This document shows, piece by piece, positions 1 through 5,807 of a stretch of DNA of 11,611 nt. The translations under genes were made by a program, and so were the position numbers. Positions within the stretch are counted from its first letter, which is position 1. Each line of letters begins with the position of its first letter. A model generated the notes under the pieces. The model ran no database searches, had not been told where the DNA came from, and was given only the letters and a program-made list of their open reading frames with translations. This DNA comes from JBBRCX01 sp038204465 (GTDB lineage Bacteria; Planctomycetota; Phycisphaerae; Tepidisphaerales; Tepidisphaeraceae). The stretch spans positions 1 to 11,611 of the forward strand of contig JBBRCX010000125.1 in NCBI GenBank assembly GCA_038204465.1, given 5' to 3'.

Positions 1-113
1 CTGGCCGATTGCGTCGTGGGTGCCTTGTTGCGGTCTGTGTCGTCCTTACATCCAATGAAACAAACGCCGCTTACGGCAATCGCCGCAGCCGCCAGATACG
101 TAAAGCCCTTCAT
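1..113 (-). CDS. Putative small lipoprotein, N-terminal part only (cut by window edge)
   Basis: The first 37 codons are visible, and the gene continues beyond base 1. The product starts with a short Lys-containing N-terminus and a hydrophobic stretch (residues 5-21). It then reaches Cys22 in the context VCFIGC, which resembles a signal peptidase II lipobox although Phe at -3 is not the usual Leu. After Cys22 the chain turns strongly polar (KDDTDRNK), as expected for a lipid-anchored protein. The start is supported by an AAAGGAG Shine-Dalgarno sequence about 7 bases upstream of the ATG; the ATG five bases further upstream runs into a stop after two codons. The gene has the same strand as the 398-1495 gene, 284 bases downstream of that gene's stop. 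Function cannot be inferred from this fragment. Confidence 0.7.
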   Translation of the reverse strand, partial: MKGFTYLAAAAIAVSGVCFIGCKDDTDRNKAPTTQSA

Positions 114-263
114 CGCATCAGCTCCTTTCGAAATGGTTTCGTTCCCTTGCGCGCAGGCGTTTGAGCCCGCTCGCCTTTGATTTGTCGCAAATGTCGCGCC
201 CGCTCTGTTCAACTGCCTCACGCCGCGCAAGCTACCACGAAAACACTGTTTAACCTACATCAA

Positions 264-299
264 GGCCCGTCATTGAACCGAACCGCTGGGAAACGGGCC
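264..299. other. Intergenic inverted repeat, 7-bp stem
   Basis: GGCCCGT at 264-270 pairs perfectly with ACGGGCC at 293-299, leaving a 22-base loop. It lies between two minus-strand genes. No T-run follows on either strand, so a terminator role is only a possibility. A 7-bp G+C-rich repeat could arise by chance in this composition. Confidence 0.25.
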
Positions 300-352
300 G
301 CTTCACAATCCCATCAAGGTGTCCGACCCGCCATGCAAATATGACGCGGGCA

Positions 353-370
353 CAGGCGGAACGGCGCCTG
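353..370 (-). terminator. Possible hairpin downstream of the 398-1495 gene
   Basis: CAGGCG (353-358) pairs with CGCCTG (365-370) around a 6-base loop, 27 bases past the stop codon of the minus-strand gene. There is no U-tract, so an intrinsic terminator is doubtful; it could slow RNA polymerase or protect the 3' end of the message. Confidence 0.22.
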
Positions 371-397
371 CAACACATTCGGAGTTTCGTGCCTGAT

Positions 398-1495
398 TCA
401 AGGTTCAGCGGTGTCCACCAATCCCGCGAGAATGTGCTGACCGACGAAACGATGCGCGGCCGCCAGATCGTCAGGCCATTTGTCCTTCGCCTCTTCAATG
501 TCCTGAAGGCGCCGTCGCAGATTCACCCGCAGGCGATCGGCATCGACGGAATCCGGGATATTCAGCCGCCACCCGCCGCGGCCCTCGCGCGTGAACAGGA
601 GTTTTACCGCCGGCGCGCCTTGCGCCGCGGGGAGGGTGATGATCTGCATGCTGCGGCGATCTTCGGAAGCGGGGGTCGTAGCAGGACCATCTTCCACCCG
701 TGCGGCCTCTGAGGATTCATTCGTCGCGGGCGCTGGACGAGTCGCGGGAGGTTCCGTGGGCGGCGGTTCGCTGGTGGGTTGTGTTTCGGTGTCCCTGCCC
801 ACTTCGATGATCTTCGGCCCACCGGTCCTGGTCGGATCGGGCTCCGGCTGCCTGGCGGTCTCGACCACCTTGGGCCCGCCGGATCTGGGGGGCTGGCTCG
901 GCTCCTCCTTGCCCGTCTCGACAACCTTGGCCCGGGAGCGAGTGCTGTCGCGTCCGCGCGCCGGCATGACCTGATCCTCCGGCGCGATGATCTCGTCGCC
1001 CGTCGTGCCGGGCTTCGCATCGGCTGCTCCAGCGGAGTCGTTACCGGGATAAGAGATCGTCTTGCGATCCGGACGCTCACCCGGTTCCGCGGCGCCATCT
1101 CCGACAGCGGAGCGTTCGCCCGACGCCGGCACGATTTGCTGTCGCAGGTTTTCAAAGACGCGCGCGGGGTCATGGATGCGGAAGTCCGTGTGATGGGCGT
1201 CGTTCCAGGCGCGGCGAAAATGGTCCAGGTCGTCCTCCAGTTCCGGTTGGCGCTCCGCGACGAACTTTTCCAGACGCTTGCGGTCCGGCGCACAAAGGTA
1301 GGAAACCATCTGCTCGAGCCCATGGCGGGCGACGGCGGCGTCGGTGATCTCCGCCAGGATGCGCTGGGCAGCCTCAGCCGCCGCCGGGTCCGCGGGCGGG
1401 GGCGGCGCGTTCAGTGCACCATCATGATCGGCATACCCAACGCTCACGGCGCCGATGGTCATGGCCGCGGCAAGCAAGATGTTCTTGAAGCGCAT
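398..1495 (-). CDS. Secreted or periplasmic proline-rich repeat protein, function unknown
   Basis: This 365-residue protein has a clear signal peptide: MRFK, a hydrophobic core at residues 5-20, and a likely signal peptidase I site after VGYA (residue 23). The start at 1495 is preferred over an in-frame ATG 24 bases upstream because AGGAGG sits 4 bases before it. Residues 35-122 look helical and charged. Residues 125-280 are rich in Pro, Thr, Glu and Gly, probably disordered, and contain three 19-residue repeats (189-245). Residues 282-365 form a compact-looking C-terminal domain: a strand-like segment (MQIITLP, VKLLFTREG, GWRLNIPD) followed by Arg-rich helices. I recognise no family. The gene lies 39 bases downstream of the broken oxidoreductase tail on the same strand. 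Long open frames opposite it (341-712, 779-1612) lack any such signals and are read as shadows. Confidence 0.8.
   Translation of the reverse strand: MRFKNILLAAAMTIGAVSVGYADHDGALNAPPPPADPAAAEAAQRILAEITDAAVARHGLEQMVSYLCAPDRKRLEKFVAERQPELEDDLDHFRRAWNDAHHTDFRIHDPARVFENLRQQIVPASGERSAVGDGAAEPGERPDRKTISYPGNDSAGAADAKPGTTGDEIIAPEDQVMPARGRDSTRSRAKVVETGKEEPSQPPRSGGPKVVETARQPEPDPTRTGGPKIIEVGRDTETQPTSEPPPTEPPATRPAPATNESSEAARVEDGPATTPASEDRRSMQIITLPAAQGAPAVKLLFTREGRGGWRLNIPDSVDADRLRVNLRRRLQDIEEAKDKWPDDLAAAHRFVGQHILAGLVDTAEP
761..931 (-). repeat. Three tandem 19-residue repeats within the 398-1495 gene
   Basis: Residues 189-207, 208-226 and 227-245 follow the pattern (A/P)-K-(V/I)-(V/I)-E-(T/V)-(G/A)-(K/R), then a polar Pro-rich linker. 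The first two repeats end in R-(S/T)-G-G; the third loses this end. All three are exactly 57 bases, so the unit grew by in-frame duplication. The short KVVE/KIIE strand separated by Pro-rich linkers looks like a repeated binding peptide rather than a folded domain. Confidence 0.75.
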
Positions 1496-1534
1496 CAAAC
1501 CTCCTGGGAGAGACCACAATGCACCCAGCGGCCA

Positions 1535-1694
1535 TCAGGACACAAGTGCAATTTTCCCGTACGCGCCGCTCTTCATGACCTCTTCATGCGCGCGGGGCCT
1601 CGCGAAGCGTGATTTCTTTCCCGATAACGGGGCGCAGCGCGCCGTTTTCCAGTCCCGCAACCAGCGCCGCATGAATCCCATACAGACCGAGTGA
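1535..1694 (-). pseudogene. C-terminal remnant of a zinc-type NAD(P)H:quinone oxidoreductase, frameshifted
   Basis: Reading the minus strand directly after the Dabb stop codon, and in the same frame, gives YGIHAALVAGLENGALRPVI, GKEITLREAPRA and then a stop (1584-1586). The other frame continues with AHEEVMKSGAYGKIALVS and a stop at 1535-1537. Joined, this matches the last ~48 residues I know for the MDR (medium-chain dehydrogenase, quinone oxidoreductase) family, which end in 'L-x-E-A-x-x-A-H ... G-K-I-x-L'. Adding one CG to the GCGCGCG tract at 1588-1594 restores the exact motif REAPRAHEEV, so a 2-base slippage deletion explains the break. No upstream catalytic or Rossmann part exists in the window: the Dabb gene occupies that place. 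It is therefore a truncated, dead fragment. A sequencing error could explain the frameshift but not the missing 5' part. Confidence 0.75.
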
Positions 1695-2012
1695 TCAGCT
1701 CGGGATCGCCTGGGTTTCCAACCCCACGGCAAGCAAGTTTTGCAGGTCGGCGACCAATTCGGGGGCGATCTCATCATGCGCCGGCGTCGTGCCGAATGCT
1801 TCAAAATCTGATTGGTGCCGGAAGGTCATGATGCCGGCGTGGGTGAAGTGTTCGGAGCCGGCGCCGAACCCCAACGTCCGGGGGCCAACGCTCACGCGGA
1901 GCAGGTTCGGCACGCGGCCCGGCAGTTTTCGGATGCGATTCAAATGCTGTTCGATCCGTTCGGGGGCAATGTCCGGCTTCCAGTGGTAGAGAATCATCAG
2001 CTCGAATGGCAT
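1695..2012 (-). CDS. Dabb (stress-responsive alpha/beta barrel) domain protein
   Basis: The 105-residue product is one complete Dabb domain, about the family's usual length of ~100. It shows the N-terminal strand MPFELMILYHWKPD and the amphipathic helix APERIEQHLNRIRKLP. The next strand is LLRVSVGPRT, followed by FTHAGIMTFRHQSDFEAF and the typical 'P-A-H-D-E-I-A' turn (residues 77-83) before the last helix and strand. Dabb proteins are small dimeric ferredoxin-like barrels; some are stress-induced, others act in polyketide or small-molecule metabolism, so the exact role is open. The start is fixed by AAAGGAG 5 bases upstream and by the domain boundary. The open frame runs ~180 codons further upstream, but that part is not Dabb-like and overlaps the divergent hydrolase gene. 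The gene is divergent from 2097-4334, with 84 bases between them. Confidence 0.82.
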   Translation of the reverse strand: MPFELMILYHWKPDIAPERIEQHLNRIRKLPGRVPNLLRVSVGPRTLGFGAGSEHFTHAGIMTFRHQSDFEAFGTTPAHDEIAPELVADLQNLLAVGLETQAIPS

Positions 2013-2030
2013 GTCGCTCCTTTGGCGACA
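2012..2030 (-). promoter_or_regulatory. Small hairpin presenting the ribosome binding site of the Dabb gene
   Basis: On the minus strand, TGTCGC (2030-2025) pairs with GCGACA (2017-2012), leaving the 7-base loop CAAAGGA that holds the Shine-Dalgarno core. The last stem base is the A of the ATG. Such a fold could modulate initiation; a 6-bp stem may also be coincidental. Confidence 0.3.
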
Positions 2031-2096
2031 CTGTATCCGACACCCGCGCATCGCGGCATAGCGCAATGATTCTTCGCCGGAAGCGCGGCATCGCCT

Positions 2097-4334
2097 ATGC
2101 TCACGCGCATGTGGATCGCTCAGCCCATTCCGGCGCCGGACACGCACGTCGCTTTTCGCGGCACGTTCGAAGTCGAGGCGGCGGCTGACATCGAGCTTAG
2201 CGCCGCTGGGGCGAGCGCGTTCATCCTTTGGCTGGATGGGGAGCTTCTCGGCGAGGGCCCGGCGCGGTTTGACTTGCAGCATCCGGAATACACCACGATC
2301 GCCACGAGAATCGCCGCAGGCAGGCACGTGATCGCGGCGCACGCGATCAACGAAGGTGTCGGCACGAAGCGGCTGCCGGAGATGCCGGCGTTTTTCACCT
2401 GCGACGTCCTGAAGGGCAAGGCATCGATCGAAGTGCAGTGGAAGTGCAAGTTCCTTTCGGGTTACTGCAGCGGGACGCATCGCATCAACAACGACCTGGG
2501 TTGGATCGACTGGTGCGATACGCGGGCAGATCCGGCCGGGTGGCAAGCGGCGCCGTTCGACGACTCATCCTGGCAAGCGCCGGGCGACGCGGGGCCCGCG
2601 GCACCAATTGGGCCGCCGACGATTGCCCCGCTCCAGTGCGCCCCCGTGGTGCCGGCGCAGCTGGCATCGGGCCTGGCGGCGGACGCGTTCGGGTATGCGC
2701 CGAATGACCCGGCGGCGCGGTTTTTCCTGCGCGATCTGGAGTGCAAGGTCTATCCGCCGCAGGGCGTGTGGCGACGATACGATCTGGGCCGCGTGAGGTT
2801 GGGGCGGCCCCGCTTCAAGCTAAACGTGCCGGCGGGGACGGTGGTGGAATTTGCTTACAGCGAGGCGCTGCGAAGCGGGCGGGTTTCTTCCTGGATCACC
2901 CTCTCCAATGGGACTTCCTGCAATATTGACCACTTCGTCGCGCGCGGGGGTGAGCAGGAATTCTTCCCGCACACGCCCAGGGGCGGACGCTTCATGGAAG
3001 TGCACGTGGTGGCGCCGGCCGAACAAGTTCGTTTTATTGAGGAAGGTTATGTCGAGCGCGCGTACCACGGAGAGCCGGACGGGAGCTTCGAGTGCGATGA
3101 TGCGCTCTTGAATGAGATCTGGCGCGCGGGGATCGAGACATACCGGGCCTGCAGCGAAGACGCCATCACGGATAACCCGACGCGCGAGCGCGGACAATGG
3201 ACGGGCGACGCATTTGTCGGCATGGAGACGGCCTCCGTCGCATATACCGATCTACGCCTGGCGCGCCGGTCGCTCGTGCAGGCGGTGCAGCGGGCCCGCA
3301 GCGACGGCATGGTGTCGGCGCTGAGCCCGGGGATGGAAGAGTTCGCGATTCAGACCTACTCCGCGCAGTGGGTGTCGGCGTGCCTGCGCTACCACGAATT
3401 GACGGGCGACCGAACCATCCTCGAGGAATTGCATGATGGCGCGCTGCGCAACTTCGCGGCTTTCGAGGCCCTGCTGAAGGAAGACGGCGTGCACGAAGGG
3501 CCGGGGTGGGCATTCGTCGATTGGGGTTACTTCCGGCCTGAAGGAAGCATCGACCCGGCCATGAATCTCTTTTACCTGGCGGCGCTGCGTGCGATGCAGC
3601 GATGGTGCGGGCTGATCAGCCGGGAGGGGGAGATCGAACGATTCGCGCGGCAGGAACGGCAACTCAGTGTGGTCTTGACGCAGTGGATCGCCTCGCGCGT
3701 CGCCGCGGCGGGGTGGAAGCAGGCGGGGTATCACATCACCGCCCTGGCTCTGCGATACGGGTTGGTTCAGGAAAGATCACGTGGTCCGGCGCTGGATTAC
3801 CTCAAGCAGCACATTCTCGATTGCTTCCCGAACAATCCGGATGGGCCGCGGCTGAGCGATCCGGAGGTGAGCAACCCTCGGATCATCACCCCCTTCTTCG
3901 CGCATCACACGTTTCCGCCGTTGATCGAAGCGGGCGAAATGGATTTCGTCCTCAAACAATATCAACATTGCTGGGGATGGCTGCTCCAGGATGGCCGCAC
4001 GACGCTGCCGGAGGTGTTCGATTTGCGGTGGAGCCACTGTCATCAATGGTCGGCGTGCCCGACCTGGCAACTTTCGCGATATGTGCTCGGATTGCATCCG
4101 CGGTTCGATCGAGGCGCAAGGCACTTCGAGCTGAATCTCATTCCCGGCTCGCTAAAGCAGGCCCGCGGGCGCTTACCGCTCGCCGATGGCGCAATCGATA
4201 TCCAGTGGCAGCGCGCGGCGGACGGGATCAAGCTCCAGCTGCGCTGCGAAGAACCCATTCGCCTTGCGAGCGGTGACCCCTCAAACGCTCCCACCGATAT
4301 TCGGGGAACTTTCGAAACCCTGATTGCGAAGTAG
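2097..4334 (+). CDS. GH78-type glycoside hydrolase (alpha-L-rhamnosidase-like)
   Basis: The 745-residue architecture follows family GH78. There is an N-terminal beta-sandwich (about 1-110). A Bac_rhamnosid-like beta domain follows (about 220-335, with RYDLGRVRLGRP, EALRSGR and GGRFMEVHV). The catalytic (alpha/alpha)6 barrel spans about 340-660, and a C-terminal beta-sandwich ends the chain. The signature D359-NPTRERGQW-TGD371 corresponds to the family's 'DCPQRDERLGWTGD'; Glu364 is the likely general acid. Glu639 (LPEVF) and His649 (HCHQW) sit where the second acid and the 'NHxxxG' histidine are expected. The C-terminal YVLGLHPRF also fits. There is no signal peptide, so the enzyme is probably cytoplasmic and acts on imported oligosaccharides or glycosides; rhamnose specificity is not proven. 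The start lacks a Shine-Dalgarno; Met5 (2109) is an alternative and begins the WIAQPIP segment typical of these proteins. Confidence 0.8.
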   Translation: MLTRMWIAQPIPAPDTHVAFRGTFEVEAAADIELSAAGASAFILWLDGELLGEGPARFDLQHPEYTTIATRIAAGRHVIAAHAINEGVGTKRLPEMPAFFTCDVLKGKASIEVQWKCKFLSGYCSGTHRINNDLGWIDWCDTRADPAGWQAAPFDDSSWQAPGDAGPAAPIGPPTIAPLQCAPVVPAQLASGLAADAFGYAPNDPAARFFLRDLECKVYPPQGVWRRYDLGRVRLGRPRFKLNVPAGTVVEFAYSEALRSGRVSSWITLSNGTSCNIDHFVARGGEQEFFPHTPRGGRFMEVHVVAPAEQVRFIEEGYVERAYHGEPDGSFECDDALLNEIWRAGIETYRACSEDAITDNPTRERGQWTGDAFVGMETASVAYTDLRLARRSLVQAVQRARSDGMVSALSPGMEEFAIQTYSAQWVSACLRYHELTGDRTILEELHDGALRNFAAFEALLKEDGVHEGPGWAFVDWGYFRPEGSIDPAMNLFYLAALRAMQRWCGLISREGEIERFARQERQLSVVLTQWIASRVAAAGWKQAGYHITALALRYGLVQERSRGPALDYLKQHILDCFPNNPDGPRLSDPEVSNPRIITPFFAHHTFPPLIEAGEMDFVLKQYQHCWGWLLQDGRTTLPEVFDLRWSHCHQWSACPTWQLSRYVLGLHPRFDRGARHFELNLIPGSLKQARGRLPLADGAIDIQWQRAADGIKLQLRCEEPIRLASGDPSNAPTDIRGTFETLIAK

Positions 4335-4363
4335 CACGGGCGTCCTGCGCGGGACGCCCGTGC
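4334..4363. terminator. Strong hairpin at the end of the GH78-type gene
   Basis: GCACGGGCGTCC (4334-4345) and GGACGCCCGTGC (4352-4363) form a perfect 12-bp stem with the 6-base loop TGCGCG. It starts on the last base of the TAG stop codon. The stem is very stable but is followed by CAAACAGC rather than a T-run, so it may be a non-canonical terminator or a dispersed palindromic (REP-like) unit. Because the genes converge, it could act for both strands. Confidence 0.6.
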
Positions 4364-4479
4364 AAACAGCCCGGGTACACCAACACTTCCCGTTTCGCAA
4401 GATCAGTTGTTAGCTGCCTTCTGATGCGACGAAAGATCGATGGGGAAAGGTTCGCACGCCCGTGCCACGGTGAGCGTTC

Positions 4480-4498
4480 GCACGGTTGGCGGCCGTGC
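4480..4498. terminator. Hairpin at the end of the epimerase gene, with nearby related repeats
   Basis: GCACGG (4480-4485) pairs with CCGTGC (4493-4498) around TTGGCGG, abutting the stop codon of the minus-strand epimerase. Nearby, GTTCGCACG occurs twice (4450-4458 and 4476-4484), and GCACG-CC-CGTGC at 4454-4465 repeats the stem sequence of the hairpin at 4334-4363. The 163-base gap between the converging genes is thus made largely of related G+C-rich palindromes. No T-run is present. Confidence 0.35.
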
Positions 4499-5403
4499 TA
4501 ACGGGACGTGATGTTTAGAAGTTCTGCTACGTAATTGCGCACGCCATCGTGGCCGCGGCGAAGGGCGGTGGAGTTCCCGTGCCGCGTGAAGAACTCGATG
4601 CCCTTGCGCGTGTCGAACTGGTTGCGCGGACCTGAGCCCTTGCGGTCAACGATCTGCGCCGCTGCGCCGCTGATCTTCTTCGCGACCTCCGCGGTGACCT
4701 GCCAGTACATGTAGCAGTCAACGAGGTTATAGAACTGCCCGCTGACCGATTCATCCTCGATCGCCAGCGTGAGCGCATCGGCGACATCCTGCACGTGGGT
4801 GATTTTGCCCCCGGCCGGCGTGTCGATCGTTCCGCCCCGCCGGGCGGTGTCGATCAGGTCGTACCAGAGCGAACGTTTTGGATCGGGATGGGCGCCATAG
4901 ACCGCGGCGGGCCGCCAGGAGCTGGTGTTCATGCCGTAAGTGAAGTGGTAGGCCTTGAGGTGCGGCTCGATGGCTGCTTTGTAGGCGCCGTAGATGGAAT
5001 TCGGCCAGGTCGGATGGTTCTCGTCGAGCGGGCGGTCCTGCAGGATCTCGTGGTATGCGCCGACGGAGCTGACGAACAGGAATTGGCCGGCGCCGGACTG
5101 CCGGGCCGCTTCCAGCAGTCGCAGCGACCCGAGCACATTCTTCTCGAAATTCACCAGCGGCGACTGCTGCAGCGCGCCCCAATCGGCGGAGTTGTGGATG
5201 ACGGCGTCGACGCCCGCGACCAATCCGGCAATCGTCTGCGGATCGCTGGCATCGCCGATGCGCCACTCCTGGACGAAAGGCTCGATGTGGTCGCGCCGGC
5301 TGGTCGGGCGCAACAGGGCGCGAACCGAGTGGCCCGCGCGGTGCAGGGCCTTTGCCGTGTAACTTCCAATGAACCCGCTGGCGCCGGTAAGTGCGATGAG
5401 CAT
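4498..5403 (-). CDS. NAD-dependent epimerase/dehydratase (extended SDR family)
   Basis: The 301-residue protein starts straight into a Rossmann fold: MLIALTGASGFIGS with Gly7, Gly10 and Gly13 as the nucleotide-binding loop. Asp51 follows in IGDASD and Ser112/113 in FVSSVGAY. The catalytic pair is Tyr138 and Lys142 (SIYGAYKAA), and WRPAAVYG is the usual strand after the active site. Length and motifs fit extended SDRs acting on nucleotide sugars or related substrates (UDP-sugar epimerases, dihydroflavonol-4-reductase-like enzymes); the C-terminal substrate part is not diagnostic. The ATG at 5403 is chosen because the Rossmann strand begins there. The open frame extends ~78 codons upstream, but that part is low-complexity and Pro/Arg-rich. 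There is no clear Shine-Dalgarno. The gene is divergent from the VWA gene and convergent with the GH78-type gene. Confidence 0.85.
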   Translation of the reverse strand: MLIALTGASGFIGSYTAKALHRAGHSVRALLRPTSRRDHIEPFVQEWRIGDASDPQTIAGLVAGVDAVIHNSADWGALQQSPLVNFEKNVLGSLRLLEAARQSGAGQFLFVSSVGAYHEILQDRPLDENHPTWPNSIYGAYKAAIEPHLKAYHFTYGMNTSSWRPAAVYGAHPDPKRSLWYDLIDTARRGGTIDTPAGGKITHVQDVADALTLAIEDESVSGQFYNLVDCYMYWQVTAEVAKKISGAAAQIVDRKGSGPRNQFDTRKGIEFFTRHGNSTALRRGHDGVRNYVAELLNITSR

Positions 5404-5807
5404 GGGGTGATTGTAGTTCGATTCGTGCGGGTCGGGTTGCGAAACTGCAAGCCATGGACGCAGTGGCTCGTCAATCCAGGCCCGCGCCGACGGCGGCGGC
5501 TTCGGCAACGGAATCGTGCGGCTCGCCCGGCCCGCCATCCTGCGTGGCGCGCCGATGCGCGCGGTAGGAATCCCACGAATAGATGCCGAGCCCACGCTGA
5601 ACAGGGGGTTCATGAAATACCCGAGGCTGCACTGCAATACTGGTTGTGGGTGACCAGGGCACGATTATCCAGGCGGGCAAAAGGCGCCCACTCTTCGCGG
5701 AGCGGCGGCGGGCGAGCGACAATGAAACATCAGATGAGAAAGTGGCAGCGCCCATCACCGCCTTTCCGGAAGCCGACGAAATTTATGGCCAGTGCACAGA
5801 GGTGGTC
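5404..5807. other. 404-base divergent intergenic region, no supported gene
   Basis: This stretch lies between the starts of the epimerase (minus) and the VWA gene (plus). Open frames cross it on both strands because of the G+C content, and both flanking genes could be extended into it. The extra sequence is Arg/Pro-rich without recognisable motifs and without ribosome binding sites at its ATGs. It must hold promoters for both genes, but I cannot point to a convincing -35/-10 pair. Confidence 0.5.

Noticed and set aside
779..1612. Long plus-strand open frame (277 codons) opposite the secreted-protein gene
   Set aside because: It has no domain, signal or ribosome binding site, while the minus strand has a signal peptide, AGGAGG and in-frame repeats. 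It is a G+C-driven shadow.
2013..2546. Upstream in-frame extension of the Dabb gene to 283 codons
   Set aside because: The Dabb domain is complete from the ATG at 2012, which has a strong ribosome binding site; the extension overlaps the GH78-type gene and looks non-coding.
3602..4276. Alternative plus-strand frame of 224 codons within the GH78-type gene
   Set aside because: It overlaps conserved GH78 motifs in the correct frame and has no features of its own.
5644..5671. Weak TTGTGG / TATCCA pair as a promoter for the VWA gene
   Set aside because: Both hexamers match the consensus poorly and such pairs are common by chance.
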